Shown: piece by piece, positions 34,306-48,400 of the stretch
Layout of the letters: each line of letters starts with the position of its first letter
Position numbering within the stretch: the stretch's first letter is position 1
NCBI RefSeq assembly: GCF_040054535.1
Contig: NC_090794.1
Coordinates: forward strand, 2,789,501-2,853,500
From: Antennarius striatus
Taxonomy: Eukaryota > Chordata > Actinopteri > Lophiiformes > Antennariidae
Length of the DNA: 64,000 nt
Reading direction: 5' to 3'
The notes under the pieces: generated by a model
Databases searched by the model: none
Told to the model about the DNA's origin: nothing
The model's input: the letters and a program-made list of their open reading frames with translations, nothing else
Position numbers and translations under genes: made by a program

Positions 34306-37300
34306 AAACTTTGTTTTGTCCTCCAGGTCACGGGATGCTAACGGAGGGACATTCTGTGGTTGAACACTGGGGGAGACGGCTAATGGCTTCGGCTCCAGAC
34401 AACGAAACGGAGCAGAAGAACTGTTCAGAACCAGGTATGACCCTCACAAACATCATTTTCCCTCCAAGATGATGTAAAAGAATTGAGCAGGAGTGAAGAA
34501 GCCAGATTAGTTTTAAAACTTGCTGTCTGGCTGCAGCAGCATTTGAATATTTAGGAATAATTTGACTGGGAAGGAAACACGGGGGCACCATTTCAAAATA
34601 ACAAGCTGGTCTCTAAGATATTGATGTTTAGATATATTGATCAGGATAAATGGATCTCTGCTCCTTGACACCCCAGGGCGGATAAACCCAGACGATACCA
34701 GTCTGTTCTCCCTGTCCAGTATGGAATAAGAGGCTAAATCAGAGACTAACTGGTGCAAATAGAGCTGGATTTACCCCCTCAGGAATTCAACTTGAGTGAA
34801 TATTTAATTTGCACTCATCAGGTAGACAAACGCAGTAGATGTTAATGTCGCTCCGAGTGTGTCGTTTGTGTGAATCCTTTTTTTTTTTTGTGTGCAAATA
34901 TCATGAGGCAAGAGGACAAAATAAATACAGATTTAAGACAGATTTAATCCGTCATCCAGGAAATTAATTCCGAAAAGGTTTGATTATCGTTCAGCGGTGG
35001 CGCCAAATCAGCAATAATGCGCGGTTTTAAAATACAGATATCAATCGGTGAAGTCTGTTAAAGTGGATCTGAGAAGAAAAATGACAGGAAATCAATGAAA
35101 TTATTGGAGGGGGGGGGGGACTCAGAAGCTCAGGAGTCTGAGTCAATATCCTGCTTTGACTCACCTCCGTGTTGGGACTGGATTGTTGTGAGTCGGTTTA
35201 CATCACCGCTCTATAATAAACACCCAGGGGCTATTAAAAGGCTCTTTTATCGATTTATTTATTTTTGGTTTCGCATAAAGGAAGCAGAATCTGAACTGCT
35301 GCATCCAGGAAGTGTTTTTTTGTTTGTTTGTTTGTTTTTGTTTTTTAAAGACCGGCTGAAGCACCAGCAGTGAAAACACTTTTGTGTGAGTCCATTTCCA
35401 TATCATTTGAATTCCCTCCTTCCTGGTTTTTGCATCACGCCGGCGGCGTCTCCACCGCCTGCTGGTACCAGAAGAAGAAGAAGGAAATCATAAAGCTGAG
35501 ATGTCACTTGAAGGATAATTATTTGCTCAAATGGGGTGCAACCCAATATAGGGATTTGTATTACTTTTGGTATTTGACTAGCCCACAGGGGTTGGGGGTT
35601 GGGGGGGTGGGGGTGACACCAGAGTGCAGACAATTTAAGAAGTAATTTGACAGCGTCCCAGTAAATGACCCAGTAAGGACTAACTGGCTATTACTTCATT
35701 ACTGGTGGCAGCAGGCGGATTCTCTTGGGGTGGGGTGGGGATTAAGGAATCGGCGCCGCTGTAACCTGCTATTTCACCCAGCAAACAAACATCTGCACCC
35801 ACCGCTGACATTTAAGCCAAGTATTGTGACCGCTTAAAGTTTCAGCGGGGTCCGATTGAACCCAGCGCCAAATGACGAGATTATGTGCTTTAAAATTTCT
35901 TCCTAATCCCTCAAGATTTGCCCCCACCCACCCCCTATCCTCCCTCCTTTATTCCCACATCGGACTCTGCTTTACGTTCCACACATTCCTCCTCACCCAC
36001 TCCGGCCTGGCCTCGTCTTATCCGGTAACCTTCTGCCTCATCGGGCCGAGCCGGATCACATGAGTCCCACCCCCCCCCACCCCTCTCTCTGTGGGTGTGC
36101 TGCTCCCCTTTTCATTTATTTATTCCAATCTGGGGCCGTCTGCAAACAGTTTATTCTCAAAGAAGAGTAGAAGCTTTTAGCTTCTGGCTAATTTCCATCT
36201 GGGCAGGTGAAATAATCAAACTCTGACCCCCCCCCCCTACTGAGGATGGATTGGATGAGAATAATTATTGTCGGTTTTATTTGGAGTGTGTGCAGCATCT
36301 ATTTAATTAAACTGCTGTTTGTTGCCCCCATGGATTGCACCCAGCTGCCTCCAGCCCCCTCCCCTCCTCTTCCTCATTTGTGCCCCCATCAGGGGAGCCC
36401 TTTTGTGAGTTTGCGGGGCGCTAATGTTGTTTCTCTAGTCCTGAGACTTGTACTTCTGAGGCAGCCATTCATCATAAGTGCCTCTTTTATGACTCCCAGA
36501 ATGCACCAGGTGCAGCCCAAACACTTTTTTCTTTTTTTTTTAATCATTTATTTCTGCTTGATGACGATGCATCGTTCAAATCGACAAAAACCAAACGCAT
36601 CCCGTCCACCCGGACACGTTAGCGATCCTGGGAAGCTTCAGGTGTGGTTCCAGCGGTCCGGTGGAGCGTTCCTGACCTTAATTGCGATGCTCCTCGGTCA
36701 CATGCAGACCTTGACTCATACCGCCCACCGAGAGGCAAGTTCTCCTGCAGCAATCCCATAATGAATGGAACCAACACGCTCACTTAATCACAAGTTGCTA
36801 AATGGAACTAGATTTTTTTGAAAAATTTTTTTAAATCCAATTATACCTTTGTGGTTTAATAAAGTCGTCTTGAATTGCATATATACACACACACACAAGC
36901 AGACCTTGGTTTTCGAACGCTTTGGACATGGAACAAATCGGAATTCGACCAAAAAATTCTGAATTTTTTTTGTCTTACAAGTCGGAACAAGATTTGGAAG
37001 TCGTACGTGAAGCAAACGCCTTTTTCTCGCCGCCAAGCGAGGAAAGTCGAGAGAGAAAACGTGACGGTGATGTGCTTTTTATTTTAGTTTACTCACTAAA
37101 TTTGCGTTCCATTGCGTACGGTACGAGTTACGGTACCGTAAACTTCTGTCCAAAAGACGACGGTAACTCGTACCTTACACTAACCTGATTACGTCCTTTT
37201 TTTGTTTTGTATTACATTTCTTTGATATGTTTCATTAACATACAATTTGATATATAAATGACATTATGAAATAACACATGTTGGAAAAAAGGTAGTTTTC

Positions 37301-40300
37301 TAGCGTCTTGGAACGGATTAAGACCATTTACATTATTTGTAACGGGAAAAATGTATTTGGAATTTCGAACAAATCGGTGTGCAAACACGTGATACCGTAG
37401 CCGCATTCTATTGGCTGACGGCATCCAGATGTGTCGGGACTACAATTTGTTCATTATAAAGATGCTAATACCGTAATCAATCCCACCTTATGAGCGGCTG
37501 GGTTCGACCCCTTCCACGCGGATGGCGACACAAGAAGCAGAAGTGAGCAGCAGCGGCGTGGAGGTTTTGGTCGATTGGTGCGATGAATGAAGCAGATGGG
37601 ATGTGATTACAGTGGTTTTAGATATGCCACTAATCTGCTCGTGGGCACATGTTTGCATGTTCGACATGAAGAGCGGCGACAGCTGCAGGTAACCAAATGT
37701 CGACGCGTCGTCACCCTCAAAGCTGCATTTGAAAAATTTTTTTTAAAAATATCTTTTTTTGGATTTGGTCTAAATTTGTCGCTACCCAAGATTGACTTCT
37801 TCAAATTTTTGGACGCTTTCGCAACAGCGCCAGAGGTAAATTTGGGGCAACATGACGTAGACAGGATGGTGGTGGATGGGAGTGGGAAGGGGAGGGGGGG
37901 GCGTGAGCTGGAAAGAGGTTTGGTCGACTCCAGGGAAACACCAGAAGGTGGCTTTTAAAAAGGGAATTAAACAAGCGGGGATTATGCTACTGTGCATAAT
38001 GGAAAACGACCTCGCTGTTCTTCTCTCGCACGTCAACGGAGCGAAGCGGCGGCGGCTCGGTTCAAACCCGCTGACCTCTTTACGCATTCATTCATTAACA
38101 TTCGCCTTCCAAATGACTTCTTTTTTTTCTCAAATTTTTTTCAAATTTTTTAAACCAAAATCTGTCAGAAAAGGCCATTTAGCATAGCATAGCATCAAGT
38201 TAGCGCCTTGTTTTTGTCACTTCCTGAGGGAGTGTTGTTTTTTTAATCTCCCGCTCACACCTGATTGCCCACGCTCCCTCCCTCCCCCCGCCCCACACCC
38301 CTCTTAGATTATTGAACCAGGAGCCTTCTGGTCCACCAGCTCGGCTTCGACTCATGAACACAAAATCACATCCAGGCTAAAGGGAATAGACGCTAAAAGT
38401 AGACATGTAATATGTATGCGAGTGCGCTCATGCGGGGGCCGCATCGCATGCGTTGAGGCGCTTACGTGACCATGTGAGAGCAGCTGAGCGCGACACACGT
38501 GAGCGTGTTGGAACGGCAGGAACCCTAAAGAGGTGAAACGTGGGGTTTGGTAACAATCAGTCGAGTCGTGTCTGACTCACGTCTGCTGGAACAAGTTAAT
38601 TATCTAATGCACTAATAATGACCCGCAGTAATCGTTCTCCTCTGAGGAGTCTCTTGGCTACTGTACTGTCAGCTGAACTGTTAGCGACTCAGATTATTCA
38701 GTCCTAAAACATCCTTCCAGGTTTTCACCGTCAGAACGATGATTTAAGAATCTCTACTTCCTGTTTCTGCAGGATGACGTTCATCTGTGCATCCCATAAT
38801 TGGGCTTCTTTGCTCCGGCCGTCGTCCCGCTCAGTTTTAGCCATCGTATCTCTGGGACAACAGACGGAGCTCGATACTGAGCTCCCGTTATATAACTGCT
38901 CCATAATATCTGGAATATTACCAGATTATGGAATAATTACTGCGCAAATGTAAAGAGTGGCGACGAATCAGGCCGATTGTGGAAAAAGGGACGTTTAGGA
39001 CAAAAACTTTGAACTGAACTTTTAATAATTAATTTTGCGCAATTATAAAACCGTTCAATATAATGAAATCAGCTTGTTGGGCACAGATTCTCCATAAATC
39101 CACCCAAACATTTGATAATTTTGTTGACAGATTGGTGAATCAATCAGTATTTTAACTTTTATTAAAGCTTAAAAAAAGGGCAGAAAATTTAATTGGTGGC
39201 AATTTTGCTTGGAAGAATTGGAAAATAGCCAAAGAAACTTTGTTTTGCTTTTGGCTTATGATGGTAAACTGAATTTGAAATGTTGTCCAGTGACATTTAT
39301 TCGTTATATAACTGAAGAGACGTCCGTCAGAGATTGTTGGCGACGTCAAATTCAACATGAAAATACTGGCTTCTTGAGCAAATTTCAACTTAAAAATGTC
39401 ATTTTTATCGTTTGCAATCGTTCATTTCCACCAGAGCGAAATGATCTGGGCTGCATTCCATTTAGGATTGTACTGAACTGGCCTCGTCGCCCTGACGTTG
39501 TTTTGCTCGTCCTGTCCTGAACACGTTCACGTCCGGTCTGACCTCTGCAGAGAGGAGTTTCGCTCACGGTTTTCAGGTTTTTGCAGACGCCCCAACAGGT
39601 GACCTTCAGCAGCCGTCGACTCTCTGGGGCGGAGCCGATGCGTCCTGTAATGGATCGCGGCCGTCGCCGGTGGCCGATGGCCGTCCGACACGTTCCATTC
39701 ACCTCCATAAAGCTGTCGGAAACGAAATCAGGCAAAACTGAGTGTCAGTCGGCGTCCCCTTGACAACCCAATGTCACTCAGGTGTTCTAGGGTTTTTTTT
39801 TCTTTTCTCTTTTTGTTTTAAGGTCATCATCTTCATCTCGCTCGTCATCCCGTCCTCTATTCGCGTCGACGGCGTCTCACCTGAGGCCTCAGAACTCCCA
39901 CCGATGAAGGTCGGGTGAACGTGTCCCGCCGCCAGAAATAGCAGCACGCCTTTCCCTCTTTTTGTCTTTCAGTGTCAGTGCTGCGATGGAGGGTAACGTG
40001 TTAAACGACACATGCATGCAACGCGTTCACATATGTGTGTGTGTGTGTGATGGAGCGAAAGCGGCGACACGCGTGCAGCTGGTTTCATCGGGCTCGGGAC
40101 GTGAAAAGCGCGGCGCCTTTTTTCGAGTTTTCGTGTGCAGTGTTCCAAAGGCTGCGCCAGGAAGTGGACGCGGTCGGGACAGATGCAGCTGAGGGAGTCT
40201 CAGCTGGGCGCCGTTCCACTCCACCAATCAACACGCGGCCCATCCCCAACTGGTTTTGTCATTTTGTTATGGATGAACAGATTGATCGGCCCGTTTTAGT

Positions 40301-42057
40301 CGTATTTGATCAGGAATGTGTGGAGGTTTGCGTTCACACCGCAGGTGGATTCGGATTCTGATTCCGATTCCGCTGGCTTTTGTGTGAACGGTGGTGCGTT
40401 CCTGCCCCTCGGCCTGAGACGCCGACAGGCCGTCAAAACCGCCTGCGTCACCGTTTCAGTATTCCTGCAACGAACGACAAGACAAAGAAGGATGCAGAAT
40501 AAATCCTGACCCGGTAGCATTTTTATTCCCGATCATAACTCAAACTCACTCCCCCAAGAACTTTGGTTTTATTCCCGCTGTGACTAGGATGACAAGCAAA
40601 CTAACAACAGGAAGAGGTCGAACCGGGTTTTCCGATCACCTCTGGTGGCCGCGTCCCATTCAGAAGGACGGCCAGCCCTCCAGCCAGGTGTGAGTGTGGT
40701 GCGTTTGCGTTCACCAGAGAGTCGGGGGGTGTCTGCCGGTCCCACGGTCACGCTGGGCTCCAGCTGGAGCTCTGGATGATGGATGATGAGTCCCCAGCAT
40801 GGGAAGCCGTTTCTGCCTGCTTGCTTTAATTCTGTATGACTTCAGGCTTCTTAATATAGCCCCGGCTTTTACATCGGTTTTGGAGGGAAGATGTGACGGT
40901 TGACTGTTTCCGTCTCTTCCATGAATAGCTGTGAAGTCATTGGTTGCTGAGTGATGTGACATCCTGCAGGCTGAGGAAGTGTTTTGAGGCGTTTCGCTCC
41001 TTTTTTGATGCCGTTTTTTTTGAGTTTTCAGCTTTTCTTTTTGGGTGACGATCACAGGCTGTTTATTTCATTTACATTTGACCCTCTTTGGTTGTCAAAT
41101 CCAGTTTTTTTTTTAGTTTTACCACATGATTTCAGGCCTGAAAAAACATTTATTTATTTATTTTTAGATATGCAAGATGTTTAGGTTTATTTAGGTGACA
41201 TTTTATTGCCTTCTCTTTCTCTGTCTCCTCAGCGGTACACGAATTCCCTGACGACCTTTTCACAAGCCAGGAACGAAAGAGCGGTGCCGTTCTGCTGCAC
41301 ATCTTGGCGGTAAGAGGGCCTCTTTTTTTTTTTTAGTCTTTAAAGATGCTGCACCTGCACCTCCCGTCTCATTTGTCCCCAGGAAGCGCTCCCTTTGGAG
41401 CTGGGATGGATTTGCAGGTGGATTCTGTAGTTTTTTTTTTTTCACATGACACCCCAAATATCCTTTAAGGCTTAATAAGCTAAAAACAGCAAAGTGGGGG
41501 GGGGGTGTTACTAGCAGCTTTGCATTAAGACACCACAAATCAGGTTTTTTTTAAAAACCGCAGCTATTTTTTAACAAAAAAGGACAAATTTCAGTCCTCT
41601 CTGACATGCTGATGTCACCTTTTCCACGTCAAAACCAGAAGAAGATCAAATCTTCACTTGAAGGAGTGAAGGTGAACTCATGAGTCTGCGTTTTTCTGCA
41701 GGTATCATCAAATATGTTTGCTTGTTTCACCCTGGGGTGACAAATAACGTTGGATCTGATGGGGGACTGCGGTCCCACACTGCCCCCTGTGGTTAGCATA
41801 GAGCATAGCAGGGCTACTGGAGCTGCCAGAGCACTGATGATGTCACGCCTTATCTATAATTTATAGATCCCGGCTCACCTACTGAAATAGCCCCCCTATC
41901 ACCTGAACCACCACCACATCGGTGAAAGGGGTGGGGTGGGGGTGTTGTTTTAATGGAAGATTCCCCTTGACCCGTCCTTCAGCAGCAGTCCCCTCTGTCC
42001 AGGCTGTTTATCCTATTAAACTCATTCCTGCTCATTAAGGATGTAACTGTACAGCCC

Positions 42058-42109
<52 letters not shown>

Positions 42110-42449
42110 GCGTACTAAAGTCTCACATCTGTCACACTTAACCCTGCTGATTCCGCCTGCAGGCGCTCTACATGTTCCTGGCCCTCGCCATAACGTGCGA
42201 CGAATACTTCGTGACGTCGCTGGAGAAGATCTGTGAGGTGCACGTCTTTTCATCTACAAGCATCTCTGCTAGATAATCTTGTTTTTGTCTGCACAAACCG
42301 TGCAAACGGATAATCCCGGCTTTTTTTTTTTTCTTTTCTTTTTTTAATCTCTGCAGAAATTAGACCTGAGCGAAGACGTTGCAGGGGCCACGTTCATGGC
42401 GGCTGGCAGTTCTGCTCCGGAGCTTTTTGCATCGGTCATTGGTAGAGAG

Positions 42450-42480
<31 letters not shown>

Positions 42481-45400
42481 GTGTGTTGATAAAGTGATGT
42501 TCCCAGATGGTTCATGTCGCCGCTTATTGTGATGATTCTTCTTCCTGTGTGCAGGTGTCTTCATCACCCATGGCGATGTGGGGGTGGGGACCATCGTCGG
42601 CTCAGCGGTCTTCAACATCCTCTGCATCATCGGTGTCTGTGGGATCTTTGCTGGACAGGTGTGTGTTTGTGTTTGTGTGTGTGTGAGAGAGAGAGATGGG
42701 GGGGTGACTTCCTGCTGCAGCAGCATCATGGTGTTTATTTATAGAAGAGCTGCACATGTGAGGCAGAAGTTTTTTGCTGAGGGGAAACAAAAGCATCTGC
42801 CCCCCCCCCCGGGGTTAGTTTTCTCCCGGGTCAGTCTGATTGTAACCGGAGACGCCTCTGCAGGCTTTAATAGACCATGCATTTACATTTCTTTTTTAAA
42901 ACTCATTCAATCAAGGAAAATTTCCATATTACAAACGTCAGGTGATGCAAAAAAAATCCCTTTTTGTATTGATGCAAGATGCACGTCTGCCTGTGTGATC
43001 TCAGGTGGTCATATTGACCTGGTGGGCGGTTTTCAGGGACTCCTTCTACTACATCCTCTCTGTCGTGGCTCTGATTGCAGTAAGTTGGCAAAGTTTAATA
43101 TTTAAACACACTTCAGATAAGACTTAATTTATTTCAATATTGTCTCATCAAATACTTTTTTTTTTGTGTTTTTTTTTTTTTTGCAGTTCATCTACGATGG
43201 GAAGATAGTTTGGTAAGTTGCACATCTAGTCGATCATGCCAACACTTTTCTTCTTTGGTATTACCATTATCGTGGTGATTCAAGTTGGATAAAGCTATAA
43301 ATTACTGTGCATTAAATTCACTACATTACACCTCTAGCTTGTTAGCGCTACTTTATCGCAATCACGCAAGTCGTTTTTTTAGCAAAAACGGTTCATTTTG
43401 AAAGTTTTCTTAACTTCTAAATTTCCATTAGTGACACATTTGGAGTAATAAGCAGCTTTAAATGAAGTGAAATGAATAAGAAGATATACTTAATGTGAAG
43501 CTTTAGTTGCTGCCTTGAAGGCTGACGTTAACACGTTCCTCTTTTTTTTTTTTTTTTGTAAAACTATTAGATCAGGCAGAGCTGGGAAATCCTGGATATG
43601 CATTTAATTAACTGTCATTTATTCCTAATCCTGTATTTTTATTCCCTTCATCAGGTGGGAGAGTTTGGTGCTGGTGGTTATGTATGCCGGGTACATCCTG
43701 GTCATGAAGTGAGTTCTGCAGCCTCATCCACATGCATCGATTTAGAGGCGCCAAAAGGTGCCATGTGACACACTGCAGGCCCCTGATTGGTCAGCGAGAA
43801 TCTTCCTTTTTGCAGAGGAATAGATGTCTTTGATAGCCGATGAGATCTGGATGAAAGATGTCCATCACGCGGGGATAGTGGCGTCGCTATGGCGACCAGC
43901 TACACTGAGGCGATACTTTCCTGAAATAGAAAGTTTTAATTTTTTATATGCCTTTTATCATGTAAAAAAGTAAATCAGTAAAGTACGTGACGTAGATGAA
44001 GTCAGACTCGCGCCGTATTGGTGTCGCCATGTTCAACCTGAATAATGCGACCACGATGCTCGCCGTCTCTGTCCAGCTGGTGATTTATGTCACCCCCGGC
44101 AACTGCCTGCCGTAAGAGTTTAATCTTTTCCCCCCGCGGCGGCTAAGAGCACCGGCTTAACCGGATCGCTCCTCTCCTTTCTCATTTAGAGGAAACAAGT
44201 GCTTATTGTGGGAAAACGCTATCGTACGTCTCCCAAAATATCCACTCTCCATTTTCGGTTATTTCAGTCAAAATGGAGTTGCGGTTTTTTTTTTAATATA
44301 GTGAGATTACCGGTCGGGAGGCGACCAAGAACTGTGATTAAAATTTTCCCGCCAAAAAAGACTGGCGGGAAAAAATATCTCAGTAGCACTAGATAGCTAA
44401 CTTTGCATTCATGTCATCTGAATATTACATAGTTTAATACTTATAAACTAGCCCGCTCGTTATCTGTGTTGAAGACAGAGAAAGAAGGTAGTACAGACTA
44501 TTAATTACTGTTGCATCACATGACCAGAACAATAACGTCACCATAGCGACAACCTGGAGCCTGAACGTTGTGATAACTGGATTCTGGATCGATGCCTTTT
44601 CTTTTCTAGTGTACAACAGAATATTGTAGATGCTTAAAAAAAACAAAACCGGTGGCGTTTTTTCACCCAAGTAAATTGTTTTCATGAGAAACTAGGCCGC
44701 CTTCTCTGTGTAAGTCATCCTATAGAAGTACGGTTGAATAAATGTGTAATTCTGAGCTGTTTAATATGCATCATATCTATATTTGAGTGGAGTCTCTCCT
44801 CTGAGCTTCAAATATCCCATTTGCAAATGTAAATCTTGGCGCTGAATGTCCGACCTTGTTTCTTTTCCACGCCCGTCTCTAATTCGCCGTTCCCGTTCCG
44901 TCGTCTTGTTCTAGATTTAACTCCAGCATGCAGAGGTTTTTCATGGGGAAGTCCAAGAACGTGGCCAACGGTAACGCTGCCACCAGCAGCGAGATGGAGG
45001 ACGGTAATGCTATTTATGGCTTTGTATGGAATGACGACCCGTCATTGCCTTTACTCACGACAGGTAAGGTTAATCAGACAGGCTGGGTTTCCAAGACTTG
45101 TCCTTCCTGGGAAGTTAATCAGATGATGCATTAGATGATTTGACTCCGCTGTCTGCTGCTATTAGAAGATCTGTGGCTTCATCCTTTACTCTTTTCTGCC
45201 AAAATAACCAATTATTTGACCTGAAACCAAATTCTACTGAACTATATCCCAAATCAAGACTTTGGCATTTTGGGAAATGGCTTGTCCGCCTGTTTCGGGT
45301 TGCTGGGACGATGCCAGATCTGGCGAGAGAAACAAGCACCCAGGTCAAAGGTGTGGTTCATCAGCAAAGAATCAGATTCCAAAGCTTTAAAAATGTTTCA

Positions 45401-48400
45401 GTTCAGTTTTTATTTAACAAAATAATTTATTACAAATGGCACACTTGGGTATAATTTTCAAAAACATAATTTTTTTTTAACCTTTTTAACAGTTATTCTA
45501 CTTTTTTTCCACGATTTAAACTCCTAAATGCTATGCTAAGCTAACTGACTACATGTGCATGTGTCTCTTTCTCTTCTACCTAGCCTCTTCTCATGCTAAA
45601 GGATGCTACAGACATAACTGGTGTAGATTTTCTCTTGTCAATTAAAAAAAAGAAGCAGTCATTTCCCAAAATGTCCAAAGCTTTTACCGTGACATTTCTT
45701 CGTAGCCACAGTCGTCGTCTTCTTCCTTTCCCTCCTTTTTTTTTTTTTTTTTTTGAGCTTTCCAAAATTTGTGATTCTGGTCTAACTGCTCCTGAAACAT
45801 TTAACTTTTCCCACTTTGGCTGCGTTAGCGTTAGCACGCCTGTCTCTTTAGCCTTACTAAACCGCCTCTTGCTTATTGTCAACAGTGTTGTGCTGCCGTG
45901 TGCCAATTCTTTCTGCTTGCATTCAACTTTTCTTCTCCTGCGGGTCTCTGGGGCGCAGACCCACGCGCTCCTCAAGTGGTAATGAATTTCACAAGAGGAA
46001 CTGTTTACGCCGGCTCTGTTTACACAATTAATTTATGTGCATTCTTGCATGCATAATAAGGCAAATTAAGCCAGAGTTAAACTAATAAGTGCACTAGAGA
46101 ACTTTTTTTTTTAAATTCCCCGTATGCTGCATCTTACATTGTGAGAGCAGAGAAAATGAGGTGTTGTATAAGGTGCCAATCAAATTACTTGAAGTTTAAG
46201 AAACTGTATGTTGGGTGTTTTTGCTACCTGCATGCAGCGGTTTGAGATCATCCACCTTAAAGACGCAGATTTTTTAAAAAATCAATCTCAGTCCGATCAT
46301 AAATATTCAGACTTCAAACTTCAAAGCTGCACCAACGCAATTTGGAAAAGCTATTTGAAGTTCAGCGCTTGGAAATCATACGATGCACACTCATGTTCAC
46401 CACCAAAGTGTGTGTGTGTGTGTGTGTGATGTTTTCCACCGGAGGGAGAGGAGGGGTCGGCGGCGAGTCCGGGAGATGCTCCCTGAAGGTTTTACCCTCC
46501 TCGTCCTCCGTGGTTTGAAGACGGGATGAGAATCATTCTGGGCTGTTAATGAGCTCGTCCATCAAAACCGTGTGACGTCTGAGTAAACGACCCCATCATG
46601 GGTCCGTTTGAAGGTTTTAATGCAGACGAGGCTCATGCATAGTCATCGATACCCTCATCACATGTTCTGCTAACCCTTTTTTGCTAATTAGCGGTAATAC
46701 AAATGAATTCTTTGTACAATAAAGATACAGTGATCCCTCACTTGGTCGCGCTTCGAGATGCACGGCTTCACTATAACACAGATTTTTTTAGGCGTGCGCT
46801 GCGTTCTGAGACTCACGGAACGCAGCGTACAGATTTCCATGTATTTAAAGAAACATTTCTTTAATGCAAAAGTGTTTTAAACAGTTGATCAGAGTGTGGG
46901 AAAAGGTAATAACAGATAGAAGGTGGTTTAATATCAGTATGGATAATAAAATAAATCATCGCGATTTAGCGATTAATTGTTTTGCGTGAGTAACGAGGGA
47001 TTACTGTATGTTTGATTGAATTGTAAACCAGGATTTAATCTATATTATCATTATATATGCATATTATTTAGTAGTTTTCCCTCTAAACCTCTGTAGTCAA
47101 GCCCAGTAAGGTTTACAGCCGTGGATCTGTGGTGATGGTGGACGAGATCATCAACGCCAGTCCCACCAAATTCAGATTTCCAGAAGCCGGCCTCCGCGTC
47201 ATGGTAACCAGCCACTTCGGACCCAAGACCCGTCTGCGGATGGCGAGCCGCCTCATCATCACAGAGGTACAGCAGCCCGTTCAGCCGCAGACCGAGCAGC
47301 TAAAAATACAGCAGTAGCGTCGCGTCCGATCGCGTGCTCCTTGACTTAGTTCATTTTTTCTGAAAGCGCCAGAAGTTGGTCCAAGCTGCCAATGGAGTGG
47401 AGACACAAGTGATTGACGGGAAGGTCGAGATCGAGAATGGAAACGTGCCAGAGGACAAACCCAGCGAAGCCGAGCAGAACGACACCATCTCGCCGTTTCA
47501 CGTTCCAAGTATGTTATGTGTCTTTAAGCGGTGAACTGTGTGCGAATGGACGGATGTTGTGGGAGTTTAAGGAGTTTTTTCATTTATTTTATAAAAGAGG
47601 AGCTTAATTTAAAAAACTATAATGTAAATGCAAGATTTCTAAGATTTTATTTCAATATAATTCCATATTCTGGACGAAAAACCCCACAGTAAATTGATTT
47701 AGCGAGCTAAACCCTCACAAAGGTCATGTTAATCACGATAATGGCAAACTCCTGTGGTTTCACACACTCCATACGAATGGCCTTTTCCTGGTATGTTCCA
47801 CCGTGTTCCATTTCGTGCATTCCAAAGCGCCAAACGCTGCGTTCATCACCAACGGCGGCGCCGATGTGTTTCCTCTGCAGGGAGCTGCGGCAGCCGGGTG
47901 AAGTGGCTGATCTCCTGGCCGCTGCTGCTGCTCCTCTTCCTCACCATCCCCAACTGCGCCAAACCTCGCCTGGAAAAATACTTCATGCTCTCCTTCATCC
48001 TGTCCACCTTCTGGATCGCCATCTTCTCCTACTTCATGGTCTGGATGGTGAGCGGGTTGCCGAGCGCTGGAATGTGTCGGATGGAAATCTGTCGTGATGT
48101 TTTTCAGTTTTGTTAAAATTGAGCTTCAGTTTCATTTGTACTCATTTAAAAAGAAAAAAAAATGGTTATACAACAAATTAATCTGCCTATTTTTTTGTTT
48201 GGCAGACAATTGAGCATAAAAGCTAGGTAATACAGATATAAGGTGGTTTAATATCAGTATGGGGAGGGTTCATAAACGTTTAAATTACCATAAATAATAA
48301 AATAAAGTTTGTCGCTATATCGCAAAATTCGTGTGGTTCCTGGATTGCATTAACCGCGAGTAACAAGGGATTATTTTAGCGCTAAAACTCGATGTCACGT

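Larger units (their letters stand above)
29860..34326. other. slc24a4 intron 1, repeat-filled
   Basis: A 4.5-kb intron with the densest microsatellites in the window: (CA)36 at 29896-29967, CA at 30358-30409, GT at 30718-30748, CA at 30773-30847, CA at 31112-31156, an AT tract near 34274-34297, and many G10-G18 or C10-C15 runs. I see no other gene in it. Confidence 0.7.
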
